From positions 1,574,001-1,638,000 of the forward strand of contig PUDQ02000001.1 in NCBI GenBank assembly GCA_002964805.2: a stretch of 64,000 bases of DNA, read 5' to 3'. The position numbers and the translations under genes were made by a program. Positions 1 to 11,259 of the stretch are shown piece by piece (the stretch's first letter is position 1; each line of letters starts with the position of its first letter). The notes beneath the pieces were generated by a model. The model was not told the DNA's origin. It worked only from the letters and a program-made list of their open reading frames with translations, and ran no database searches. The DNA comes from Trametes villosa. Its lineage: Eukaryota; Basidiomycota; Agaricomycetes; Polyporales; Polyporaceae.

Positions 1-1751
1 GTAGTCCAGCTCGAGTTGGGCGTAGCATAGGTTCAGGACGTTTTGCTGCGACACGCTCAGATGGCGAACATAGTGCTATAGATGATTGGCGCACCCTGAT
101 ATCGAAGCTGCAGGAGCGTATAGTCAGCATCGCTGCGGAAGAGAGTGACCGAAGTACCTACTCCTTCGCCTGCTTGTAAAGGTTGAAGTCCAGAGTGCCA
201 TCAGGCGCAGGGTCCCTCAAGGCGACCTCTTGAAGCCAAAGCTCCAAGTCACGCTTCGCGCACGTATCTCCGCGAGCAAAGCCTTCGAGGACAGGCAGAT
301 CTGTCGCGCATAGGAACATGTAACACGTCGAGGGCAGGCCGTCACGGCCCGCTCGCCCGACTTCCTGGCTGTAGTTCTCTAGAGTCTTCGGCATGAAGAG
401 GTGGATAACCTACGCAAGGTAAGATGGAGTAAAAGCAAAGCCACACTCGGTCAACTCACCTGACGAATGTTTGCTAGATAAGGAACAGAACTCAGCATAG
501 TGCCGGGCCAGGCTTGCTTGCAACCCACCTTTGTCGATGCCCATACCGAAGGCAATGGTCGCGACAACGATGCCCTTCGCGGAGTCCATGAACATCTGTT
601 GAACGCGCTCCCGTTCCTCGGACGGCAAGCCCGCATGATACACCCAGGCTTCCAGTCCATGGGGGCGAACGAGGTTCGAGACCTCCTCCGCGTGCTTCTG
701 CAGGGTCACGTACACGATTGAAGGCCCCGTGCGCTCTTTGAGGATGGACACCAGCCGGGTGATCTTCTCGTTCATGGAGCTCACGACCTCTGCTCGGAGG
801 GAAAGGCTGCAAGCGGCTTAGCGAGACCTAGGGCGCGACGAGGGATGACAGACTCACTTCGGCCTGTACATCGGGATGCGGAAGACGCCCGCGGTGCGGT
901 CGATAAAGAAGCTGTCGCAAATATCGTTCGCGACAGACGGCGTCGCAGTTGCGGTAAGACAGAGCACACGTTCGACGTCGAGCTCCTCCGCGAACCGCGC
1001 AATCTTCAGGTATTCCGGGCGGAAACTCGCGCCCCACTATACCACAGTCTGAGCATCCGACGGACATACAGGCTGCGCCCTCCCTACGCACCTGCGAGAT
1101 ACAGTGCGATTCGTCCACGGCCAGGAGCGATATCTTGACCATCCTCATCATGGCGATGAAGCCTTCATTGTTCAGCCTGTGACAGGACTTTCAGTCTCGT
1201 GAAAGGGACCGCATACAGACGCAGCTCACCTCTCCGGCGCGACGTAGAGAATCTTCATCGACCCCGACGTGACTTCCTGTTTGACCCACGCGGTCCTGCT
1301 TGCGTCTTGCGTGCTGTCCAAGCTCGCCGCCTTCACGCCCCGCATCACCAAACCGTCCACTTGGTCTTTCATGAGCGCGATGAGCGGGGAAATCACGAGG
1401 GTGAGCCCCTAAGCCGCTTTACACGTAAGCTTCCACCCATAAACACCAGGACGCGTCGCACTCACCTCCAGACATAGTGCGGGGATCTGATACGTCAAAC
1501 TCTTCCCCCCTGCCCAAGCAAAACTGTGGTCGGCCGAAGCCACAGGCATAGGATGGCACACTACGCACCTCCGGTGGGGAACAACACCAGCGCGTTCTCA
1601 TTGTCGACTATGATCCGGCGAATCACCTGAGTGATGCTCCTCATTCAGAGCCCAGTCTGTGAAGACGTGCAGCGGGACCCACCGCCTCCTGCTCGTGCCG
1701 GAAAGTGTCGAAGCCGAAGGTGTTTTTGAGGACGTCGAAAGCTTTCTCCAT
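1..1751 (-). CDS. RecQ-family ATP-dependent DNA helicase (3' end beyond window)
   Basis: RecQ helicases unwind DNA 3'-5' in the nucleus during recombination repair and fork restart. Reading leftwards, the sequence shows a motif-0-like segment [13 protein letters not shown] near 1735-1690. Walker A ([13 protein letters not shown]) follows after a short intron near 1510-1470, motif II ([12 protein letters not shown]) near 1125-1090, the helicase C domain with [14 protein letters not shown] near 570-520, and motif VI ([12 protein letters not shown]) near 375-340. A further exon reading YAQLELDY runs off the left edge, so the C-terminus is missing. At least five short introns interrupt the frame. 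The start is set at the ATG at 1751, just before the conserved N-terminal segment; an upstream start or exon is possible. The RecQ subfamily (RecQ4/Q5/Sgs1-like) cannot be decided without the C-terminus. Confidence 0.88.
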
Positions 1752-2137
1752 CGCAGACTTCGCGTACGCGCGATGTTGGCGGGTAGCAGAAATCGATGAG
1801 AAGAGACAGCGCAAGAGCTCTAGGAAGGTTCACGGCCGTGCCGCAGTAGTAAACTCAGAGTGCTTTACGGCAGAGAGCGCGTGTATCGACGCGACGTCTT
1901 TGTGGACGCGTTGTTTACATAGACGCCCACGATCTGACAATACGCTTTCCCACGCATGCTTATTCGCATTGGTATTACAGGGGCTCTCTCAACAAGAAGT
2001 TAAATTAAAGCAGGTGCACAGCAACGTTCTCTCGACGGAAGGACGTGTAATGTACAGCGGAGGTCTCGGTCATGACGGTAGTGGCACTGGGGGTAACGAG
2101 CAACGAGCGGGGGGATCGACTTGGCATCACGGGGCGT

Positions 2138-4225
2138 TTAGAAGTGTTCCTGCGCGGGAGAAGGCGCGTGAGTACGGAGGCACCGAGGCCACACACGGGC
2201 TGCCGTACCTTGGCGAAGGAGAACTCGACGTTCGCGCTGTTCGACGCGACGCACGCGTCCTTGATGGCCTTCGCGAGGACGCCGGGGCCGCAGAAGTACG
2301 TCTGTGGGGAGGTCGCGTTAGCAACACCGACATCGCCGAGGTCCCCGTCGGCTACTTACCCCAACCTTGGTCTTGAGCTGCGCGTTGGTCCCGGGGAGGT
2401 ACTGGCCTGCGGCGATCGCCTGGCTCATGCGGCCGTAGATCGCCTTCCAGTCGGGGCGACCGAACATGGTGCGCGTGCGGAGGAGCGTGAGGGGGTCGTA
2501 CTCAGCACCGGCGTCGTTGACGGCGATGTTCCAAAGCATGTCCTCGCTGATCTTCTGCGTCAGGTAGATGTTGATGCGCAGGAAGTTGGCTGGAACATAG
2601 AACGTCAGCCGATGGCAACACCACTACCGTTGCTAGCACTCACGGTCGGCCTGCGCGGCCTCGACCTCCTGGAGGAGAGTCTGGAACCAACCGAACGACG
2701 GCGCGTCACGGCAGACCCAGAAGAACTCGACACGCTTGAGGGAGCCGAGCGTGCCCTTCTTCTGGCGATACCAGATGTGCTTGAGAATAGACGCGAAGGG
2801 AGTGACACCAATACCGGCACCAATGAGCACGGCAACCTCGACGTTGAAGACGTCCTCGGCGGGGGCACCGTAAGGGCCATCAATCCGCACCGCGGGGAGC
2901 GCCCGGCCAGTCGAGTCGATTTCCACGAAGTCACCGCGGGTGCCGTATACGCTCTCGTCCTTCTCATCGCCCTTGAGCGCCGCCTTGGTCATGGCAGCAA
3001 CAACCTGGGGGCCAGCGCCGAGACGCTCTCCCAATGCATAGGTCCAATCGCCGACCTGACGGATGTGAACGGAGACGTAGGGGTCCTCAGGCGCCGACGT
3101 GATGGTAAACTTTCGACGGCGCTGTCAGTCAAAGCGGAGCGTCGAAACGCGTCGCAGCACTCACGGGATGCCACTGGAGGCCAGAAATCTCAGGGACCTG
3201 GATGAATAGCCACTGGCCCGCCACGTACTTGAAGCTCGGCTTGATGATACGGAGCTCCATGGCGCCTAGATTGGTCCAGGTGTCAGCGCCCTAGTAACAG
3301 TCATCCAGAACACAAAGGCTATCCAACGTACCACTCGGGTGAACAAGGACCTTTGACAGGCGGGTTGCACGCCTGGCCCGGATCTCACGGTATACCCTCT
3401 CTCCAAAGTAGATAATGCCAGGCCAGATGGTGAACCGCCAGCTCTCGTACCCGAGACAGTGGTCTGTCGTGTAGAAGGGGAAGGTGTACGAGTAGGTGGG
3501 GTCCGGGGAATCGCGGACGAAACATCCGGTGGCATGGGCGTAGAGACCGATCATGAAGAAGAACGCAAGGTGGTGCGTGTACCAGAAGCCTCGAAGCACT
3601 GGTTCCGGATCTTGTGGTGAGCCGTGGTGTACATGAGGAGCATGATGAGGAGCATGAAGTGACCGGTGATGCCGCCAGCCTGGTGATAGTGAATGTCGAT
3701 CGCCAACCCCGGGCGCACCTCTGCACGAACAAAGCATGTCAGTGGCTCATGTCTTACGCAGTGCTCGCGAGTGCCGCAGACGTACGGGTACGCTCAACGT
3801 TGAAGAAGTTGACATAGTGAGCGGTGGTGTGGACCATGGCCCAGAACGCCATCGAGTATGCCACCTGGCGATGGAACCAGATGTTCTCGTCCGCGGGGAA
3901 GAGCCAGGTGAGTTTGGGGCGAACGACACGGATGATGTTCCTCAGCATGGGCACGAGGATCATGCCTCCGTCGAACGCGAGGACGAGACCGGCACCACGC
4001 GACGTCCAGACGGACCAGGTGAGCGCGTTGAGCGCGGCGAGCTTCTTGTTGGTTTCCTGTGGAGATGCATGGCGTGAGCAACGGGGGCGCGGTAATACGA
4101 GAGGGAAGACATGCCTGGCTGTACCATCCATAACCGAAGAGGAAGAGCTGCACGCCGTAGAAGAAGACATTGAAGGCGAGGCGGCGGGGCTGGAGAAACT
4201 CGCGTTGGAACCAGTTTTCGCCCAT
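2138..4225 (-). CDS. noxA: NADPH oxidase, NoxA class (gp91phox-like catalytic subunit)
   Basis: This membrane flavocytochrome passes electrons from cytosolic NADPH through FAD and two haems to O2, making superoxide; in fungi NoxA acts in hyphal differentiation and fruiting. The protein begins MGENWFQREFL. It has several hydrophobic helices with the haem-type histidines (FHRQVAY, VHTTAHYV, THHLAFFF), then a ferredoxin-reductase FAD region and the NADPH segment with LIGAGIGVTPFASI. It ends in the CGPGVLAKAI region and NVEFSFAKEHF. There is no EF-hand and no NoxB-type N-terminal extension, which favours NoxA. Several introns are present. The first (4057-4114) fits only a GC donor: using the nearby GT would delete the conserved Tyr-Ser-Gln after GYGW. 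The stop codon is TAA at 2138-2140, in a last exon of a few codons. Confidence 0.93.
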
Positions 4226-4931
4226 TGTGGTTGTGTGCTGAGATTAGGAGCCGTCCCAGGGAGTGTACGATACCAAAGGAGCGTCGTCCGGCCGGCCAGA
4301 CTAGGGAAGGAAAGGCGGAAGAGAGAAGAGCGGAGGGAGGGGAGACGGGGGAGAGGGCGGAGGATGGGAAGAAAAGGGGAGAAGGAGTGTTATGGGCGCT
4401 CGGGCGGCGGGTGTGCAAGCGACCAGTATCAGCCAGCTCTCCGGGTGGCATGGCAATCCCCTCCCTCTGGCTCATCGCGCCGGCCGTTCCTGGCTCTCCG
4501 AATTCGTCCCCTGCCTCTGCGCACACGCACGCTGCCGCCGCTCGCCGTCCGCGGATCCCAGCAACGGCCCTTCCCCGCAGCGGCCAGCCACTCCCAGCCA
4601 CGCCATTGCCAGCCCTCCCCGGCGCACAATATTAACTGAGACCCCGCGCCGAATCGTCTTGTCCCCATTCCCCCTGTGCACCTGAGCCCCGGGCGCCCCT
4701 CGCAGCGCCCCGACCCGGCGTGCTGGACTGTCACGGCGCGCCGCGCGTCCAACTGTTGCGCCTCGTCATCAATCACAAACTCCGTCCAACTGTCCACCGT
4801 TCTCACACCCGGAGACCAATCGTGATGGGCCCATGTCCAGAGCGGCGTGCTGGAAGGTCTAAATATACAAAAACAGCGGCTCGACGCGCCCCGGCATCCC
4901 CTCCCCCGGCTCGCGCGCGCCAAATGCGGGC
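4226..4931. other. Intergenic: noxA upstream region and Mad2 3' flank
   Basis: About 700 bases without a convincing gene. The noxA-proximal part (4300-4400) is strongly purine-rich on the + strand, so pyrimidine-rich on the noxA coding strand, which is common in fungal promoters. No clear TATA box was seen. Open frames here lack conserved motifs. Confidence 0.5.
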
Positions 4932-5793
4932 CTATCCCTCGTATCGATACGCAACCATGGCCTCGATCCGATGCACATCTGTACTAAAGCTCCGAAGTTT
5001 GACTTGCTGGCTCTTCGACGCCTCGATCGCGAGCGGGTCGGTGTCCACCCACTCGTTCGCGGGGATGTCCGCCGACTCGGACGTGTACGCCAGGATATTG
5101 AACACCGTCGGCTCGTCGATCACAGGCAAGAACGTCACCGTCGAGACGATCTGCTTCAGAATCGCACGGATTTCAGCCTGGATTTCCGCCTCGGGCTTGG
5201 CGGATGCCCTGTGCATGCGCGGGGGAGGGCGGTTAGCGTTCCTGCACCGCTGCGGCCGCAATCAGGCGCGTACGGCTGTGAGTCCTCCGACGGCTGTTCG
5301 ACCAGATTGATGTCGAACACCCAGCGCTCCAGCGGCAGCCTTGAGTCCTTCGAGATGATCGCGAGCACCAGCTGGGTCACCGCGCCCGTGAGAAGCCACT
5401 CTGTCGCACAGCTTCAGCAATGTCGGGCGCGCAAAGTTCCTGGCTATGTACTCACGGTTCACTTGCTTCAGGATCCTACGTGTAACTTTGATCTGAGACA
5501 CAATGTTCCGTAGTCAGAGGAGACGCGGACGCACTTGTCGAGGTAGTTTTCGAGTGCGAGATCTTGCGTCACCAGCACCGTCTGGCCGTACTTCTTCACC
5601 ATGTGGAAGTCATCCGCAGGGTATACTCCTCGCTGGAAAAGGACGCTGAAAGTGGAACAGTGAGTTCTCCATCAAGTTGCGCCACTCGAAGGGCGTACGT
5701 GTTAGCGGCATATTTGAAGAATTCAGTAACGAGGTTCGTCGAGCCTTTGAGGGTGATGGCCTGGCGGGTCGGAGCTTGCTTGGTGGGAGCCAT
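4932..5793 (-). CDS. MAD2: Spindle assembly checkpoint protein Mad2 (HORMA domain)
   Basis: Mad2 binds Mad1 at unattached kinetochores and, as its closed conformer, sequesters Cdc20 to hold back the anaphase-promoting complex. After splicing the protein starts MAPTKQAPTRQAITLKG and continues with STNLVTEFFKYAANT, VLFQRGVYPADDFHMVKKYG and TQDLALENYLDK. It then reads WLLTGAVTQLVLAIISKDS, ERWVFDI, an EIQAEIRAILKQIVSTVTFL helix and the C-terminal VDTDPLAIEASKSQQVKLRS with HRIEAMVAYRYEG. This is the complete order of a HORMA-only Mad2 of about 205 residues, including the C-terminal seat-belt. Four short introns are inferred. The start is the only ATG before the conserved N-terminus. Confidence 0.95.
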
Positions 5794-6289
5794 CTGGTCG
5801 TAGTCTAAGTCGTGGAAGCTGCAAGAGTTGCTGGGTGCTGGTGAGGCGTCGTGGGCGGTGGCAGGCGACCACGCAGTGGCATCCGAACAAACGCGGTTCA
5901 CGAGCCTCGCGTGTTCGCCTTTCGCGTATGTCACAGTCACGTGCGCGCGTCGAGCGTCTCTCGCAGGCCTTGCTTTTCTGAGGTTGCGCCCAGTACGCTG
6001 CTATGTGTGGCGTTGTGCGAGGATCACGTATATACATATGGTACAGGTGGATCAGGCTGTGATATGAGCAAATCGAGAATGCGAGGCACGATGAGAGGGA
6101 CGATATGAGCAAAGAAAAAATCGTGTATTACGCGTGGGTCGAGACCTAGTTGTCGGTGACCAGCTGGAGAGGGATGCTATGATAGGGATGATGAAGCTTG
6201 AGGGTATTGGCATATCGAGGCATAGGTGAACCGACGTGGGGCATGTCTTGTGGCATGAGCATGGCAGGAGGGATGGCATGTGGCGGCGG
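5794..6289. other. Intergenic: Mad2 promoter and RNase III gene 3' flank
   Basis: About 500 bases upstream of Mad2 with no gene-like frame. Both neighbours lie on the - strand. No regulatory motif could be assigned with confidence. Confidence 0.5.
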
Positions 6290-7712
6290 TCACTTGAAGA
6301 TAAGACCCATGTGGGGCAGCACCTTCGGCGAAGACCCGAGGTCGAAGACGCTGCGGTACGATCCAGCCCGCGTGAGCAGCGGCGGGAGGCTTGACGGGTG
6401 CGCAGGCGAGTCGAGGTCAGAGGAGCCGCAGTCCATGTCCGAGTCCGAGTCGGACGTGTCCGCAGTGAGCATGATCTCGAGCAGGCTCTCCTCCTCCTCT
6501 TCCGAGCTGGCGCTGTCCATCGAATCCACCGCAAGGCGCGCAATCGGGGCAGGTGTAGGTCGCTTGGAGACAGCGGGCGAGGGGCGGTGGATCCGTGGTG
6601 TCACCAGCGGGTGGCGGAGAGGCATATCGATGGGCATCTCGTCCTCCGAGTCCGACAGCGTCAGGTCAATAAAAATAGGAGCGGCCTTCTGGACCACTGG
6701 GGGTGGGGGTATTGCGGCCTTGCTTGACGACGACGCCTGCTGTGGCGCAACCGCGGGTAAGAGCCTGGGTGTGGCCGGGACTGTTGTGCTTTGACGTCTG
6801 CTAATGTCACTCAGAGTGTATGCAATGGACGACGTACGACTGGGTTCGTCCCTGCTCATGATGCGAGCTTTGACACTGACGCTGCGGCGCGCCACATCCT
6901 TCGCTCTGTGCTTGTCTTGCACAAAGCCACGCTGCCTGTGCTGCTCCCCACCCGACAGCAGCCGCTGCCCGGGAGGTGCATTGTAGAAGCGTCGAGCCTC
7001 ATACCTGAGCGTGAAGATATGGGGATCTCGATGGTAGCGTGATTTCGGAGGGCCTCGCCTCCTACGTTGATTCCACAGGGTGAGTTGCGCGGTTGCACTT
7101 GGAGATCGGCGGGGGAACGCTCACAGTTTGTAGAACGTCTTCGCGGCGGCATCGATCAGGGGCTCGTAGATCTCCTTGACCCATTCGTAGAGCGCCTCAA
7201 AGCCGTTGTCCAGGTAGTACACGGCGATGATCGTCTCGAACAGGTCAGCCGTCGCCTTCATCTCCAGCATGTCCTTGCGTCGGGCCTCAGACCCCTCGCC
7301 GAAGGTCCTCCGCGTGAGGGCCCTCAGCACGGTGTCACTTACCGCCATGATGTCCAGCTTCTCGGCGAGCAGAGAGAACGTCTTGTTTGAGTGCAGAGCG
7401 GAGCGGACGCACTGTTCGGGGAGCGCGATGACGAGATGTTTGACCGCGAGATAAAGGGGGGGCACGCACCGAGTACAGGTGAGGCGTTCCGTCCGGGATC
7501 TGGTCGAAGAGCTGCCGCCCGACGATGGCGTACATGATAGCGTCGCCCAGGAACTCCAGCCGGTCATTCTCTGCCAGCGCCCGGGGTGTGGTGTTCAAGA
7601 TCTTCACCCATGACTCGTCCGAGAGCGGCGGGAGAGCCGCAGTGAAGTCGGGGTGGTTGACCGTCTTGCAGACCGTCTGCTGAAGCTCGTTGTAGTACCA
7701 GTCCACGGGCAT
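6290..7712 (-). CDS. RNase III-domain protein with long acidic, SUMO-interaction-like C-terminal tail
   Basis: The N-terminal part carries a class-I-like RNase III fold. The signature LAENDRLEFLGDAIMYAIVG supplies the conserved Glu and Asp of the active site near residues 45-60. The second acidic site follows as KATADLFETIIAVYYLDNGF. Such domains cleave double-stranded RNA as dimers, but no double-stranded RNA-binding domain or Dicer helicase is present. After an intron near 7120-7050 the protein continues as a low-complexity tail of more than 200 residues rich in Ser, Pro, Asp and Glu. The tail holds PIFIDLTLSDSEDE, which resembles a hydrophobic SUMO-interaction motif followed by acidic and phosphorylatable residues. 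The start is the first ATG (MPVDWYYNELQQTV). A mitochondrial ribosomal RNase III-like role is an alternative, but the intact acidic residues and acidic tail favour an active nuclear enzyme; the substrate is unknown. Confidence 0.82.
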
Positions 7713-8147
7713 GTCAGGGGATGGTGGCGGCGCGCTTGAGGGGGGTGATGAAGGAGGCGAGAGCAGAAGTGAAACTTATAAGTATTACACTTGGCGGCTG
7801 ACGATGGCTAGTCTGCGGCGGGCGGGCGGTGTGCAGTAGAGGTTCATGTATGCGGATGACCACGGGAAACGAGGAAGCACGGTGCCAGCCGCCGATCGCA
7901 AGGAGCCTCGCGCTTTGACGCCCATGCACCGTAGGTTCGCAAGTACCACCGTACTGCATACGCATGGGTGCTCACTGGTGCTGCGTCGTCCTAGCCATAT
8001 CAAACAAACGCCGCAATGCCAGCTTGGCGTTCTGACGCTGAATAGCGACGTCCAAGAAAGCCGTGAGCCCTATAGCTATAAGTTACATATCCAAGCGCGT
8101 GCGTCCGATACATACTCCCAAAGAGTCCCAATACTTGAAATTCCTAC

Positions 8148-9094
8148 TCAACCAACCTCCAGAATCGCGTCCTCTGCACGCAATAGCACTCTTTGAGTCA
8201 TTCGTTCCGTGAACTGATAGACCTTGTAAAGTGCCCTACATTGTAGCGCCGGCACGAATGAGAATCACAGGCAAGTACGGAGGACCTAGGATGCGTACCT
8301 TGCAGCGCCCGCAATGACCACCGCCAGGACGATGAGCGCCACTAGGTCCTTCGACTGCCGACCGACACGGCGAGTGCGTAGTCGTAGCCAGTGAAACGGC
8401 ATCGGGATGGAGATCAGCATGTGCGCTATCGAGCCGGCGCCGACGACAGGCAGCCCCAGCAGGAAGCGTTGGAAGAGCCGCATAAAGATCCCGGGAGGGC
8501 TCCGCGGCTCTCTCAGCCTGTGCGAGCCTGGCCGTCGACCCAACACCAGGTTGTCTAGCGCACCGCCGTCGAAGAATGTGATCGTCATGCGGATGAGGGT
8601 GCGGAAGATGTCCCACGGATAGTAGAAGCCCGACCAGTAGTAGTCGTCCTCGTTCTGGTTCCCCATAAACCAGGTCGTAACGAAGGAGCTCATGATCACG
8701 AGGGTTGTGAACACGAGCGCGGAGAGCGCGGCAACCACAACTATAAACGCAGTTTGGTACGTAGCCTCAGTATATTCTGAGGGGAGGCGTACCTGGGTTC
8801 GTGGCTATACCGACTACCCGTGTGCGAGCAAAGTGGTAGCGGTACCCGCATTGGGGGCAAGCGTAGAATGCACTTCGGGATGCAGAGGTGTTCCGCCATC
8901 GCTGAAGACACTTCACATGGACATACTAGACACAATGAGGTATGAGGACACCACCGCCCAGCTCGCAGACTAAAGACTAGATAACTCACGCTAATGGAGC
9001 CTTTGCAGAGACATGGACGGATGAGCCTGCCCAGCTCCGCGTCCTCCCCGTCCAGGCAGATGCGGCATTGCTTGGTGTCCTCCGTCTCAGACAT
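8148..9094 (-). CDS. RING-CH (MARCH-type) membrane E3 ubiquitin ligase
   Basis: The first exon reads MSETEDTKQCRICLDGEDAE and LIRPCLCKGSIS. The second gives YVHVKCLQRWRN and FYACPQCGYRYHFARTR. Together they form a C4HC3 RING-CH finger (Cys-x2-Cys, Cys-x-Cys, His-x2-Cys, Cys-x2-Cys) at about residues 10-70, which recruits an E2 enzyme. Hydrophobic helices follow (ALSALVFTTLVIMSSFVTTW, a long amphipathic stretch, then LVALIVLAVVIAGAA). The product is therefore a membrane-anchored ligase, like MARCH or Ssm4-family enzymes in endomembranes. A last short exon after an intron at 8236-8298 encodes VYQFTERMTQRVLLRAEDAILEVG and the stop at 8148. Substrate and exact compartment are not visible. Confidence 0.88.
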
Positions 9095-9467
9095 GACAGC
9101 CTAGAGCAGCAAGACAGAGCATGTGGTGGTCTGCACAAGAGAGCAAGATGGGTGCTGGTGGCTCGCAGACGTGAGAAGCGGTGAGCGCGACCGTCAGTTC
9201 GATGTGTTTCCTCCGGCCCCTGCAGCTGTGCGACTGATTCCGAGTCCGGGGAAAGGCTATTTAGCGCCCATAATCCCTGCGAACGTGTCATGCCGATCGG
9301 CGGCAGTCTAGCGGCCCGGCGGCGCGCAGAGGCGTTGTGGCGGCGCCTTCACTGGCGCCTTGCGAGGCGCCTTCGCATCGAAGCGCCTCCGCATCCACCG
9401 GTACCGCCAGCTCGCCCGTGCGGATGCGACACGGCGTCGGTGCGACCCTCCAACGCTTTGCTGTGAA

Positions 9468-11055
9468 ATGGCGTCAGAGTCGAACGCAAACCATGTTAGG
9501 CTGGTGGGAGCATTAGCCGGGGTCGGAAGCGGTGAGATTTTATGGCAGTGCATACTTGAGCATTAGAAGGGTTAACGTACAAGGCAGGTTTGACGAAGGT
9601 ATGATTATACCACTCTACTGTCGTCACAATTATCTGGATCTACTGGGCGTATGGCGATACACCTTGGCTGGCCGGCTAAACCGTTCTTATAGGTCGCCGT
9701 CGGACACGGGTACGCACTAACTCATATACGAGGTGAGAGCACACTGTCTAGCGCGCGGGGCGCCGCTTGCTTAAGTCCCTTTACAACGTCAGATGTCCGC
9801 GCTATGATTCAGTACTGAGGACCCACTTGCGGTAGATTTGACACCATAAAGACAAGGCTGCAATGCTCCCCGCCAGGGACATACAAGGGCGCCGTTGACT
9901 GCCTACTGCAAACCGTGCGGAACGAGGTAAAGGCCGTCCTTTCTGCAGCTGCTCTTGCAAGACGACTGACGTGGCATCGGCCCTTCAGTCCATCCTCGCG
10001 CTTTACAAAGGCGCCACTCCTCCCGCGGTAGGGTGGGCGGCGATCGACTCGCTTCTCCTGGGGTCGCTGCACAATTACCGCCTTTTCCTTGTCCAGCACG
10101 GATTGACCGAGACCGTGCCCGGCTCCGATGTCAAACGACTGACGCTCGTAGGCCACGGCATCGCAGGCTTGTTCGCGGGCTGGACAAGGTGGCGGCTCCT
10201 CTCGCTTTAAGTTGTCAATTTATTGACCATGATGGTGTGCATGTTATATCTAGCGCACTTCTCGCGACCCCCATGGAACAGCTGAAAGGTATATTCACGG
10301 CTGCCACCGCAGAGCCTCCACAATTAACCTCACTGCGTGAAGTCAAGTTGCAGCTGCAGCTGCAGAGATCAACATCGGATCGAGTATACAAGGGCCCGAT
10401 TGACTGCACGCGGCAGGTGGTGCGGGCACACGGCGTGCTCGGCCTATGGACGGGCTTCACAGGCAGTCTGGCGTTCCGGAGCAACTTCCTCTGGATGTTC
10501 GGCTCGTTTGAGGTGATCGGCCTGCCTCGCCAAGTGTATCCTGTAGCTAATATGCATCGCAACACAGGCTCTCATGAGGGCGTTCTCCAAATTGGACGGG
10601 ACGCCATACGCCGTAAGGATCCGGCTGTCTCCGAGTCCCTCATGTGCTCACCTGCGTTAGATGAGCACGCCGATGGCGAACTTCCTTTCCGGCGGGCTCG
10701 CCTCCTTCGTGTACTGGATCATGGCCATCCCCGCAGACAACATCAAGAAGTGAGCTACCCATGTTCGCGCACAGCTTGCACTCACCGTGCTTCCGTAGCC
10801 GCATGATGGCCACCCCCCACGACCAACCCAAACCATCCTTCACGGCCACCGCACGTCAGATACTCGCGGAAGGGGGGTTCAAAGGGTACTACCGCGGACT
10901 TGGTCCCACCCTTCTCCGAGCGTTCCCTGTGAACGCCTCTGCACTGTGGGTTTATGAAGGCCTGATGCGAGCCCTCGGGGCTGAGAAGGTCAGTCGTGTA
11001 TTGGAATGGACGAGTGGATGCGAGGGCTGACGGCTAGGGACAGACTCGGCATTAA
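9468..11055 (+). CDS. Mitochondrial carrier (SLC25 family), with two consecutive micro-exons
   Basis: This is an inner mitochondrial membrane metabolite carrier with three roughly 100-residue repeats. Repeat 1 carries GHGFDTIKTRLQ (Gly where most carriers have Pro), repeat 2 TPMEQLKVKLQLQ and repeat 3 IPADNIKNRMM. YKGATPPAVGW, GLWTGFTGSLAFRS and YYRGLGPTLLRAFPVNAS fill the expected helix positions. The start is the ATG at 9468 (MASESNANHVRLVGALAGVGSG). Exon 1 ends at 9531. Exon 2 is only 11 nt (9588-9598, coding LTK) and exon 3 only 17 nt (9693-9709, coding VAVGH plus part of a codon). Exon 4 begins at 9836. The last exon is also tiny, giving AEK-TRH and TAA at 11053-11055. The conserved first signature is restored only if both micro-exons are used. 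The substrate is uncertain; it resembles the YMC/carnitine-acylcarnitine branch. Confidence 0.9.
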
Positions 11056-11259
11056 CATCTAGCATGCACACGAAAATTACACCATCATCCTCGTAGAACT
11101 GCATGTGGCCCCTGAGCCATGCTGAATGCTGCTAATAGTAACTTGGGGATACTGTTGAACACGGAATGTACATAGTTAAACTTTGCCGCATAGCAAACAG
11201 CGAAACGGTCACTACAGGTGCGGCACGCCAGAGCGTCTGTCAGCAAATCCAGAGCAACA

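Noticed and set aside
2072..3205. Long + strand open frame of 377 codons
   Set aside because: It lies opposite noxA exons and is an antisense shadow of GC-rich coding sequence.
9308..9553. - strand open frame before the mitochondrial carrier
   Set aside because: It covers the carrier's first exon on the opposite strand, is low-complexity and shows no motif.
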